Origin: a virus
Length of the DNA stretch: 24,010 bases
IMG/VR virus record: IMGVR_UViG_3300035157_000820
Coordinates: 1-24,010 of that record
Strand: one strand, 5' to 3'
Positions 14,517 through 21,376 of this stretch are shown here, one piece after another (within the stretch, counting starts at the first letter, position 1; each line of letters starts with the position of its first letter). Below the pieces are notes generated by a model, which saw only the letters and a program-made list of their open reading frames with translations, did no database searches and had not been told where the DNA came from. A program made the position numbers and the translations under genes.

Positions 14517-14898
14517 GGAAAACAATAAGGTGAGAAAAGAAATTCCGAATAGGATGATGAGTGCAACTTTCGCTCTACCAATTGATGAGCGTAGAGTGGT
14601 AGGTATATTAGATTATGTTGCCAGTGATACTGGTGTCACACCTATGGCTTTCTGGATAAAGTTAAAACCAACAGATTCGTATTTGGATAGAGAACTGAGA
14701 GCATCAGGTAAACTTATATCCAGATGTTTACAACATGGTGAGTCCTTGAAAGATTTAGTTGACACACTATCTCAAGATAATGTGATTGGTCAGATGGCAA
14801 ACTATCTGCACAAAAACATGGAAGATATTATCATGGGTAAGCAACCGGAGAAGAAACAACGTATGTTGTCTACCGATCCGTATGCGATGAAAGAATAA
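14503..14898 (+). CDS. TSCPD-like protein
   Basis: 131 residues. Residues 68-105 (around ISRCLQHGESLKDLVDTLSQ) resemble the TSCPD region found at the C-terminus of class II ribonucleotide reductases and as stand-alone phage proteins. The N-terminal part is a short strand-rich segment. Stand-alone TSCPD-like proteins occur near replication genes in marine phages and may assist nucleotide metabolism, but no function is demonstrated. No reductase is encoded in this window. The stop overlaps the next start by one base (TAATG). Confidence 0.6.
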   Translation: MTLIKENNKVRKEIPNRMMSATFALPIDERRVVGILDYVASDTGVTPMAFWIKLKPTDSYLDRELRASGKLISRCLQHGESLKDLVDTLSQDNVIGQMANYLHKNMEDIIMGKQPEKKQRMLSTDPYAMKE

Positions 14899-15575
14899 TG
14901 GACCATATACAATACGCTAAAAATGTTTTGGACGAAGGAACATTAAACAACTTACAACAATTTTGTCTTGAACATTTTGAAGAAATACCAGTTTATAATT
15001 TTGCTTTTAAAACTGAACAACCAAAAAACTATCTAGAAGAAGTGATAAGAGACCTTATTGGTTATGACAATCACTTAGAGTATTGGGTCAGAGACAGTAC
15101 TGACTCAACTTTAATGCATGTAGACGCTAACGAACTACAAGCTAAGAGAGATTTTTTTAAATATGGATCGGAAGATCCAAACATGATAAAAGAGTTTCCT
15201 CTAAATACACACATACTGTATGTATACGTAGATCCAAAAATGGAGGGCGGAAAATTGTTATTGATGCCTGAACAAGAATACATACCAGGAAGAAAAATTT
15301 TAGATACAACTTTTAAACCTGAAGAGGGTTCTAAAATTTTAGTAATTGAACCAAAAACAAACCACATGGTTCTTTTTGATAAACCTTTGTACCATGCTGT
15401 AGAAAAGGTTATTAATTATGATGATGTAAAACACAGATGTGCTCTTATGTTTTCTTCTTGGAAAAAAGTTCCTAATATATACAAAGAGCATCAACATTGG
15501 AGTAATTATATGATTACACATCCTGGGGCAACAAACCATGAGCCTCAAGCTTTGGAGTTTAGATTAACGATATGA
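14898..15575 (+). CDS. 2OG-Fe(II) dioxygenase (third of three)
   Basis: 225 residues, larger than the other two. The iron triad is H74-x-D76 (TLMHVDANE) and H166 (LYHAVEKV), with R180 in HRCALMFSSW as the 2-oxoglutarate ligand. Between them ILYVYVDPKMEGGKLLLMPE (106-125) forms the expected beta-strands. The spacing between HxD and the distal His is longer than in the other copies, showing an insertion at about 80-105. The substrate is unknown. It is coupled to its neighbours by TAATG and ATGA. Confidence 0.83.
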   Translation: MDHIQYAKNVLDEGTLNNLQQFCLEHFEEIPVYNFAFKTEQPKNYLEEVIRDLIGYDNHLEYWVRDSTDSTLMHVDANELQAKRDFFKYGSEDPNMIKEFPLNTHILYVYVDPKMEGGKLLLMPEQEYIPGRKILDTTFKPEEGSKILVIEPKTNHMVLFDKPLYHAVEKVINYDDVKHRCALMFSSWKKVPNIYKEHQHWSNYMITHPGATNHEPQALEFRLTI

Positions 15576-15820
15576 TAGATGAAGAGTTTGAATTAGAGAT
15601 AGATTGGATACCAGAAGATACAGGTGCACCCTACGAAGCAGACGAAGATGTGTTTCCTGACATACCAGCGCATACTATCGACAAATTGTGCAAACAAAAA
15701 TATGGCCATACAAACTGGGCTAGGATGGGGATGATGTCACCGACAGATCTCGTTGGCAACCCGTGTGAATTTGATTATATTAACGGAGTTATTTATTTTA
15801 AAAACAAGGTACTAGTATGA
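15572..15820 (+). CDS. Small acidic protein of unknown function
   Basis: 82 residues. The N-terminal 40 residues are strongly acidic (Glu/Asp with Pro), and the C-terminal half has mixed strands and ends in YINGVIYFKNKVLV. No cysteine pairs form a clear metal site. It overlaps both neighbours by ATGA, which supports it as a real gene. An acidic small protein next to an adhesin-like gene might be a chaperone or partner, but nothing in the sequence proves this. Confidence 0.65.
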   Translation: MIDEEFELEIDWIPEDTGAPYEADEDVFPDIPAHTIDKLCKQKYGHTNWARMGMMSPTDLVGNPCEFDYINGVIYFKNKVLV

Positions 15821-16548
15821 CTTTACCCAGCAGCGGCAGTTTGAGCTATAACACCATTAGGGCTGAATTTGGTTCGCCTTCAACAAACGTATATTTAAGT
15901 TTGTATTACAGAGGTGGCCCTTACACATACGCTCTACCACAAAACAATAACATAACGACAAGTTCTACAGGTACAATATCTGTAAGTAATTTTTATGGAG
16001 CATCAAACAAAGGGCCTTTTATGCAATTTAGTGGAGGCACTTACAACTCAGGGGGCAAGGCACCTATTGTTTATTATGGAGCCGGTGGACCAAGTTTACC
16101 AAGTGTAGCTGACTCAAGTTTAACGATTGGCGGAACAGGTTACAGTGTAAGTAAATTTTATGCTATTGGGGGCAGTATGTTTATTTCAGGAACACCAAGT
16201 GCTAATGTTACAAGCGCTCCCACTTGGTCACAAAGAAATTTTTACGCTTATAATTCTTCTGGAAGCTTAGCTTTTCATTTTAGAACAGGTTGGGCAGCTG
16301 GAAGAGGGCAAATGCTTATAGGTATAGGAACTACTACAAACCAAACACCACGAACAAACTCACCTGTAGCCCCAGCTTGGATGTATGAATCAAACGGGGT
16401 TTATCCTTCTGGTTCACTTGGTCTTTACACAGATTATTTCTTGTCTACCGCAGGAAACAGTTCTCCACCCAGCCCTCAACCTGTACCATCGTTTGTTACT
16501 GGAAGCGCTGCTACTCTTGCGCAATATTTAGTTGTAAAGGCTAACTAA
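15817..16548 (+). CDS. Adhesin-like or tail-fibre-like protein
   Basis: 243 residues, very rich in Ser, Gly, Thr, Tyr and Asn, with few charged residues, and predicted beta-structure throughout. The N-terminus (MTLPSSGSLSYNTIRAEFG) and the module ending TISVSNFYGAS (54-64) match a recurring motif of marine phage structural proteins, in which a short leader precedes an SLS/Y-type strand and a FYG turn. A virion surface or host-binding role is likely. It is unusual in lying inside an accessory metabolic operon rather than with other tail genes. The next two genes may be partners. Confidence 0.68.
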   Translation: MTLPSSGSLSYNTIRAEFGSPSTNVYLSLYYRGGPYTYALPQNNNITTSSTGTISVSNFYGASNKGPFMQFSGGTYNSGGKAPIVYYGAGGPSLPSVADSSLTIGGTGYSVSKFYAIGGSMFISGTPSANVTSAPTWSQRNFYAYNSSGSLAFHFRTGWAAGRGQMLIGIGTTTNQTPRTNSPVAPAWMYESNGVYPSGSLGLYTDYFLSTAGNSSPPSPQPVPSFVTGSAATLAQYLVVKAN

Positions 16549-16919
16549 TGGATTTGTCTGAATATACAAAAAAGATAGAAATACTACCTGAAAAAGTAAG
16601 ATACAGAGATGATGACACAGGGGAAGATAAGGAAGGTAATGAAGTTTGTATAACATGGAAACATAACTATTTACCTGTTTCAGAATTAAAGTTTTATTTA
16701 AGAGAAAACCATGACGAGTTTGAACATAAAATAAATTCTAGAGAACAAGAAATATTAGAAATTTGGATGAAAGAATTAAAATACGATTCACGATATTTTG
16801 TTGTTGAGGATAAAAAAATAAAAGAGGTAGGAAAAATAGAAGATGATAATCAAATACAAAACTGGTTACACCCTAATTCTCAAACGGTTGTGCCTATAAC
16901 AAAAGCAGAAGAGATATGA
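16548..16919 (+). CDS. Charged protein of unknown function
   Basis: 123 residues, very AT-rich gene with Lys, Glu and Ile dominance. It has a helical centre (SELKFYLRENHDEFEHKINS) and an acidic C-terminal half. No family is recognised. It sits between the adhesin-like and cupin-like genes with TAATG and ATGA overlaps, so the three are probably co-translated and may act together, for instance as a fibre-assembly set. That grouping is inference. Confidence 0.65.
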   Translation: MDLSEYTKKIEILPEKVRYRDDDTGEDKEGNEVCITWKHNYLPVSELKFYLRENHDEFEHKINSREQEILEIWMKELKYDSRYFVVEDKKIKEVGKIEDDNQIQNWLHPNSQTVVPITKAEEI

Positions 16920-17617
16920 TTTTTGGATTAGGTTTTAACGTTGTTAACATAGATAATAAAATACAAATATCTATTAGTAAAGATACTGAGGTAGGACAAC
17001 GAATAAAAAGAGAGGGTGAAGCTGAATACACAAAAGATGCTACTGGCACACAAATAATTGTACCACACCCTGATCATGATTTTTTAATTAAATCTAATAC
17101 AAATTATTTTATTTTAGGTGGAGGTATAAAAGTTCGGTATGAATGGAATGACACCAGTAAATTTCAAGACGAACATAAGGAAATCTACATGAACTTATTA
17201 AAAGAAAGTCAGGCTGATTTATCAATTCCTTTTGATGATGCTAAATATAATCATGGTGAAGGGTTTATGGAGCACGAAGTATTTCATGCTAATAGGTCAA
17301 AAAAATGGCTGGCTTCTCCTTTGCCATATGAACCATATTGTACAAACGCAGAAATAGAAGTTATACAAAAAGACACACTTATATTGTGTCCTATGCAACA
17401 TGCAGCTGGTTGGACGTTTGAACACATAGATGTAGAAAGAGGAGAGACAATAGAGTCTAATAAACAAGGACAAGAAATGTATATAGTTTTTGGTATGCGC
17501 TGCACTGTAGGAGATAAAGAAATAGATCAATTCGAAGTTAAAAAACAAACAAGCACACAACTACAGATTACAAACGCAAGTTATAATTTAGGAACGTTAG
17601 TTCGTATATACAAATGA
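16916..17617 (+). CDS. Cupin-like protein of unknown function
   Basis: 233 residues. Residues 165-193 (GWTFEHIDVERGETIESNKQ, then GQEMYIVFG) look like a cupin or beta-barrel core with the usual Gly-turns. However, a complete two-His-plus-Glu metal motif is not evident, so metal binding is uncertain. The N-terminal half has no recognised domain. Candidate ligands upstream are H120 and H124 (FMEHEVFHAN). It could be a sugar- or small-molecule-binding protein, or part of a receptor-binding assembly given the adhesin-like gene two positions upstream. ATGA overlaps link it to the desaturase gene downstream. Confidence 0.55.
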   Translation: MIFGLGFNVVNIDNKIQISISKDTEVGQRIKREGEAEYTKDATGTQIIVPHPDHDFLIKSNTNYFILGGGIKVRYEWNDTSKFQDEHKEIYMNLLKESQADLSIPFDDAKYNHGEGFMEHEVFHANRSKKWLASPLPYEPYCTNAEIEVIQKDTLILCPMQHAAGWTFEHIDVERGETIESNKQGQEMYIVFGMRCTVGDKEIDQFEVKKQTSTQLQITNASYNLGTLVRIYK

Positions 17618-18369
17618 CCGAGATCTTACCGCAAAAGTATGACAGGTTGTACCTGACGGTGACGTATCTAATTATTACATTTTTTACGTTGGGTTGGGTG
17701 TGGCAATACATATGGAACTTAGACCCAAGATTAATTATTACATACCTGCTGGCTGTCCTAGTGGGCACACTTGGTACAAACGTTGGTTATCATAGACTTT
17801 TTACACATAAAGCATTTAAGACATCTAAGTTTTGGTATAACACTCTGGCCTTCTTTGGGGTGTACGGAACAGTGTCCAGTTCTATAGGATGGGTGGCTAC
17901 GCACCTGCACCATCACAGATACCTGGGTAAAGACATGGACCCGCACACGCCGTGGACCGAGAAAAATAAATTTAAAGGATGGCTCAGAACATTCTTACCT
18001 CTGTGGATGAACGTACCACAAGCTGACGCTAAGTTACTAATTGCTATGCGACACCTGCTGCAGAACAAATGGATTATGTTCTTGCATAAGTGGGCGCCAA
18101 TACAGGTCTACGCAACGGGGACCGCGATTTGGTTATTGTTTGGCTTTGACTGGTTCCTGCTCGCTTTTTGTTTTCCTATCGGCTACAGTTTAATCAGCCA
18201 GTTTTGTGTCAACTGGTTTCACTATGACATAGAGTTTGTACACAGAAACAGATGGTGGTTAAATATATTGATAGGTGGTGAAGGTAATCACAAGCATCAC
18301 CATGACTTTCCACGTGACTATTCTAAAGACTGGCCTATAAAATATTTTATAGATTGGATAAAAGTATGA
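17614..18369 (+). CDS. Membrane fatty-acid desaturase (first of two)
   Basis: 251 residues with all three histidine boxes of acyl-lipid/acyl-CoA delta-9-type desaturases: HRLFTH (60-65), HLHHH (97-101) and HKHHH (226-230). Membrane helices are predicted at about 12-33, 40-57, 78-92 and 168-195. The di-iron enzyme would introduce a double bond into fatty acyl chains in the host inner membrane. It needs an electron donor that the phage does not visibly encode. Lipid desaturases are known in cyanophages. The region is visibly less AT-rich than the gene just upstream, suggesting separate acquisition. It is coupled to the second desaturase. Confidence 0.93.
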   Translation: MTEILPQKYDRLYLTVTYLIITFFTLGWVWQYIWNLDPRLIITYLLAVLVGTLGTNVGYHRLFTHKAFKTSKFWYNTLAFFGVYGTVSSSIGWVATHLHHHRYLGKDMDPHTPWTEKNKFKGWLRTFLPLWMNVPQADAKLLIAMRHLLQNKWIMFLHKWAPIQVYATGTAIWLLFGFDWFLLAFCFPIGYSLISQFCVNWFHYDIEFVHRNRWWLNILIGGEGNHKHHHDFPRDYSKDWPIKYFIDWIKV

Positions 18370-19106
18370 CCTGGTATCAAAAGTTTCCTCAATATTATAT
18401 TTCACTTTGTTACATAGTTAGTGTTGCATTGTTTCTTGTTTTTATTTGGGACTATCTTGACTGGCGGCTGCTGGTAACCTGGGCGGTGCTACAATTCTTA
18501 GGTATGGTTGGCATCAACATGGCCTATCATCATCTGATATGTCACAAGTCATATAAAACAAATACCTTTTGGAAATTTATCTTGACCTACATTGGCGGTA
18601 TCGCAACACAGTCTAGTCCTAACGAATGGGCCTTGGTGCATTTGACACATCACAGATACACTGACACAGAACGCGACCCGCACACGCCTAATCTATCAGG
18701 TAATAAAATCATGGGTGTGCTACGCGCCGCACTGCCGGTGTTTATGAACATAACCATAACCGATACTAAAATTAACCTGATGGCGAAGAAGTCTTTTGAT
18801 GACCCTATCTATAGATTCTTTGACTACACTCACATGCTCTGGTTTCATGGGACGTGGATCGGGGTTTATTATCTATTTGGTTTTGACTGGCTTATGATTG
18901 CATTTGTATTCCCAATTGCTTTGGCTCACATAGGCGAGACGGTTATAAACTGTTTCCATTTTGATATGGAATCAGTCAGGCGTAATGCTTGGTTTTGGAA
19001 TATACTGATTGTTGGAGCTGGCTATCATGCAAAACATCACGATACTCCCAGAGATTACAATACAGACTGGCCAGTTAGTAAAATTATTGATATGATAAAA
19101 ACATGA
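18366..19106 (+). CDS. Membrane fatty-acid desaturase (second of two)
   Basis: 246 residues from ATG 18366, which overlaps the first desaturase stop as ATGA; an in-frame ATG at 18354 is not preferred. The histidine boxes are HHLICH (55-60), HLTHH (92-96) and HAKHH (221-225). Layout and length match the first copy, and both share a PRDY segment followed by DWP near the C-terminus, but they are well diverged. They could be an old tandem duplication or two acquisitions, and might act on different positions or chain lengths. Sequence cannot decide regioselectivity. The GC level is similar to that of the first copy. Confidence 0.93.
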   Translation: MTWYQKFPQYYISLCYIVSVALFLVFIWDYLDWRLLVTWAVLQFLGMVGINMAYHHLICHKSYKTNTFWKFILTYIGGIATQSSPNEWALVHLTHHRYTDTERDPHTPNLSGNKIMGVLRAALPVFMNITITDTKINLMAKKSFDDPIYRFFDYTHMLWFHGTWIGVYYLFGFDWLMIAFVFPIALAHIGETVINCFHFDMESVRRNAWFWNILIVGAGYHAKHHDTPRDYNTDWPVSKIIDMIKT

Positions 19107-19372
19107 CTATACCAAGAGTAACAGGACACAAATACAAATACGTAGGAAGTCTTGATATAGTTGATACAGATGCTAAATATATAAAAGAATTAGAAAAACA
19201 GGTGGAGGGTTATCTAGACTATTGGCATATGACATGCCACGAATGGAAGAATGTATTATGGCCGCAGATCATAAGTTTAAGAGCAGAGAACAGAGAGCTC
19301 AAGATAGAATTAGCACTATTGAAGAAAGCAATAAAGAAAGCACAGAGGGCAACAAACCAAAGACTGGAGTAG
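19103..19372 (+). CDS. Coiled-coil protein of unknown function
   Basis: 89 residues. The C-terminal half (residues 55-85, with SLRAENRELKIELALLKKAI) is a clear leucine/isoleucine heptad coiled coil. The N-terminal half has Tyr- and Trp-rich segments. No enzymatic motif is seen. It is coupled by ATGA to the desaturase upstream. Its last 115 bases also encode the start of another small gene in a second frame (19258-19425). It is possibly an oligomeric adaptor or regulator, but no assignment is made. Confidence 0.65.
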   Translation: MTIPRVTGHKYKYVGSLDIVDTDAKYIKELEKQVEGYLDYWHMTCHEWKNVLWPQIISLRAENRELKIELALLKKAIKKAQRATNQRLE

Positions 19373-19425
19373 AAGATCCAAAGTGGAGACGACATTGGAG
19401 TCTGGTCTTTAGAAAAATGAAATGA
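19258..19425 (+). CDS. Small charged protein in an overlapping frame (55 aa)
   Basis: 55 residues from ATG 19258 (MAADHKFKSREQRAQDRI); ATG 19243 and 19222 in the same frame are alternatives. GGAAGA at 19245-19250 is spaced seven bases before the chosen start. The C-terminus EDPKWRRHWSLVFRKMK is non-random in character. The stop overlaps the nuclease start as ATGA, which fits a coupled gene. About two thirds lies in another frame of the coiled-coil gene, so this is either true dual coding or a chance frame; exact coupling to the nuclease favours a real gene. Confidence 0.5.
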   Translation: MAADHKFKSREQRAQDRISTIEESNKESTEGNKPKTGVEDPKWRRHWSLVFRKMK

Positions 19426-20138
19426 AGATTGTAGATAAATACACGTACCCTAGATCCAGTCGCGCGAAGCTCGCCGGACTGAGACACTATACAGTGGATG
19501 GTGAAGAGAAATTATTACCATCTGTTACAACTATCCTTGGACAAACACAACCGAAAGAGAAACAAGACAGCCTAGAGAAATGGCGCCAGAAAGTCGGTTT
19601 GCGCGAAGCTCAAAAAATTACCAGAGACGCAGCGATACGTGGTACAGCGATGCATAAGTACCTCGAAGATCTAATCCGCGGGCAGCGATCCTTGGATCTT
19701 ACCCCGTTGGGTGTAGAGGCCACGCGTATGGCAGAAATAATCGTGGACCGGGGATTGAATGACTGTTCAGAAATTTATGGCATAGAGGCTACCCTATATT
19801 ATCCTGGTTTGTATGCAGGTAGTTGTGATTTGATAGCAAAGTATAAAGATAAGGTAAGTATTATTGACTTTAAACAAACGAACAAACCGAAACGCGAAGA
19901 ATGGATCGGGGATTATTTCTTACAGATGGCAGCATATGGCATGGCGCATGACGTGGTACACAATACCGCAATAGAGCAAGGTATCATTATGATGTGCAGT
20001 AAAGATGGCTATTATCAACAATTCATGATAGAAGGAGATAAGTTTAGGCAAGCTAAACACAAATTCTTGGGGAGACTAAATGAATTCTACAATAGTATGG
20101 ATAATAACAGCGATGCTCTGGTATCAGGGTCCGGGTGA
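19422..20138 (+). CDS. PD-(D/E)XK nuclease (RecB/Cas4-like exonuclease)
   Basis: 238 residues. RecB-family motifs are readable: GTAMHKYLE (74-82, H78), E122 in IEATLYYPG, D136 in AGSCDLIA, the D-x-K pair D149/K151 in IIDFKQ, and Q168-x3-Y172 in LQMAAYGMA. These form the metal-dependent nuclease centre. There is no four-cysteine iron-sulphur cluster as in Cas4. It probably works in recombination or processing of host or phage DNA; phages of this type often carry one such nuclease with an SSB-like protein. The start is defined by ATGA overlap. The gene is less AT-rich than many in the window. Its 3' end overlaps the next gene by 59 bases. Confidence 0.88.
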   Translation: MKIVDKYTYPRSSRAKLAGLRHYTVDGEEKLLPSVTTILGQTQPKEKQDSLEKWRQKVGLREAQKITRDAAIRGTAMHKYLEDLIRGQRSLDLTPLGVEATRMAEIIVDRGLNDCSEIYGIEATLYYPGLYAGSCDLIAKYKDKVSIIDFKQTNKPKREEWIGDYFLQMAAYGMAHDVVHNTAIEQGIIMMCSKDGYYQQFMIEGDKFRQAKHKFLGRLNEFYNSMDNNSDALVSGSG

Positions 20139-20328
20139 TTATGGATACACAGACTACGAAGCAAAACAATTCAACGGTCGTGGTGAGTGCCTTGATTACA
20201 TCTGGGACAACAAGGCTCTTCTTGTTGAAGAACTGTTCAGAATCCATGGTATCCACGAAGACGGACGTAGACTCAAGACATGGGGCTTCTACTGTGAAGC
20301 AAAAAGAGTAGAGACTACCGACATATAG
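20080..20328 (+). CDS. Small protein with hydrophobic N-terminus
   Basis: 82 residues. The first 15 residues (MNSTIVWIITAMLWY) are hydrophobic and could be a short signal sequence or membrane anchor. The rest is soluble with two cysteines, C37 (GECLDY) and C72 (GFYCEAK), which could form a disulphide if exported. No family is recognised. It is the last gene of the accessory operon and overlaps the nuclease gene by 59 bases. A 241-bp non-coding region follows. Confidence 0.6.
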   Translation: MNSTIVWIITAMLWYQGPGDYGYTDYEAKQFNGRGECLDYIWDNKALLVEELFRIHGIHEDGRRLKTWGFYCEAKRVETTDI

Positions 20329-20565
20329 TAGAATTTTTGACCCCCAAAGTTTTTTTAAAAAAAATTTTCTACGAAAAAAGCTGGTATATTGGTAGTTTTA
20401 TGGTCAAGTTATTGTATTTATTAATGGTTTTGCCTACCAGATACTAAAAATTTACTGGTATACTCTGGTCGGTTTAGGCAATTTTTCCTAGTTTTTGTAC
20501 ACTTGGCGCGCACGCGAAAATTGGTATGAAATGTATTGACTTAGGGGGTCAAATTCTCACTATAT
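20323..20565. repeat. Inverted repeat bounding a 241-bp structured non-coding region
   Basis: The left arm (20323-20345) reads atatagtagaattt then ttgaccccc. The reverse complement of the right arm (20544-20565) reads atatagtgagaattt then gaccccc. They match after one inserted and two deleted bases. Between them lie a T7/A8-type tract (20350-20365), a hairpin TACCAG/CTGGTA (20435-20440 with 20455-20460), an outer pair TTGCCTA/TAGGCAA (20430-20436 with 20475-20481) and an alternating GC block GGCGCGCACGCG (20505-20516). No gene is present. It could be an origin, promoter or packaging-related site. Confidence 0.75.
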
Positions 20566-20566
20566 A
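20536..20566 (+). promoter_or_regulatory. Possible promoter before the metallopeptidase gene
   Basis: TTGACT (20536-20541) and TATATA (20561-20566) are 19 bp apart, a weak sigma70 match. Within it, CTCACTATA (20556-20564) equals the core of the T7 RNA polymerase promoter, although flanking bases differ. Either would initiate almost at ATG 20570, giving a leaderless or nearly leaderless message. Both readings are tentative. Confidence 0.35.
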
Positions 20567-20569
20567 GCA

Positions 20570-20965
20570 ATGCCAAAAAAATTAGCAAAGAAAATACGTC
20601 CAGTCGTTGCTTCTCTTCCAACCGAAAAGATTGTTAAAGTAGGTTATAGAGATATACAGATCAAATACGTAAGTCCTGATTTTAAAACAGACGACATGAC
20701 AGAAAGCTATGGAGAGTATAGACCTCGTGAAGGCGTCATCTTGTTGCAGAAAGTTTTATGTGGACAAGAGATGGTCAACACTACATTTCATGAGATTATG
20801 CATGCATGTGTATATGTGTCTGGACTCAATCAAGCCAACGGTCCGTTAAAAGAAGATGACAATGAAGAAATTGTTGTTAATAATCTATCTAATATGATAA
20901 TGGGTGTATTCAGGGACAATCCCTGGTTGCTAGATTACATAAAAAATAATATAAATAAAATATAA
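20570..20965 (+). CDS. HExxH zinc metallopeptidase-like protein
   Basis: 131 residues. HEIMH (74-78) is the zinc-binding HExxH helix, and E99 or E100 in DDNEEIVVNN is a plausible third ligand, as in gluzincin- or ImmA-like peptidases. The N-terminus is basic and resembles a short beta-sheet before the active-site helix. It may process a phage or host protein; the substrate is unknown. There is no Shine-Dalgarno sequence before ATG 20570 and the next in-frame ATG (residue 43) would delete part of the fold, so leaderless or weak initiation is likely. It is the first gene after the non-coding region. Confidence 0.75.
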   Translation: MPKKLAKKIRPVVASLPTEKIVKVGYRDIQIKYVSPDFKTDDMTESYGEYRPREGVILLQKVLCGQEMVNTTFHEIMHACVYVSGLNQANGPLKEDDNEEIVVNNLSNMIMGVFRDNPWLLDYIKNNINKI

Positions 20966-20978
20966 GGAGACAAAAATT

Positions 20979-21188
20979 ATGCCATATGGTCCAGGAACAT
21001 ACGGGTCTAAAAAAGGAAGACCTAAAAAGAAAAAGAAGGATACAAAGAAAAAGAAAATGATGTACGGCGGTCGAGTCAAAAAGAACGACGGCGGTGTATT
21101 AAAAACTCCTACTAACAAAGGCCTAGCAAGCTTACCTGAAAAGGTTCGTAACAAAATAGGCTTTAAGAAAAACGGAGGTAAAGTATAA
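20979..21188 (+). CDS. Very basic small protein (Lys/Gly-rich)
   Basis: 69 residues, nearly one third lysine, with a KKGRPKKKKKDTKKKK block at 11-26 and YGGR and NGGK turns. This resembles small lysine/glycine-rich proteins recurring at the start of structural modules in pelagiphage-like genomes. It could bind DNA or be a minor virion component; there is no recognised domain. AAGGAG at 20965-20970 precedes the start. The stop overlaps the next start (TAATG). Confidence 0.7.
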   Translation: MPYGPGTYGSKKGRPKKKKKDTKKKKMMYGGRVKKNDGGVLKTPTNKGLASLPEKVRNKIGFKKNGGKV

Positions 21189-21376
21189 TGGCTATACCTA
21201 AAGGTTATCATAGAACTAAAGACGGAAGAATAGCTAAGAAAGGTTTATATTATTATATGAACCAAGCTAAGAAAAAAGGTACAAGTAAACCAGGAAAAGG
21301 AACTGTATCTGATAAAGCTCTAAAACAATCTGCTAAAACTGCGAAGAAGCCAAAGAAAAAAAAGAAGAATAGCTAA
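21188..21376 (+). CDS. Basic small protein, second of three
   Basis: 62 residues, Lys-rich, beginning MAIPKGYHRTKDGRIAKKGL and ending in a polylysine tail (KKPKKKKKNS). No structured domain is recognised. It is coupled to both neighbours by TAATG, and shares composition with them but not alignable sequence. A DNA-condensing or packaging-related role is possible from charge alone. Confidence 0.68.
   Translation: MAIPKGYHRTKDGRIAKKGLYYYMNQAKKKGTSKPGKGTVSDKALKQSAKTAKKPKKKKKNS

Noticed and set aside
20329-20569. tRNA or other folded RNA gene
   Set aside because: There is no acceptor/T-arm pattern such as GGTTCRA with matching stems; the dyads do not form a cloverleaf.
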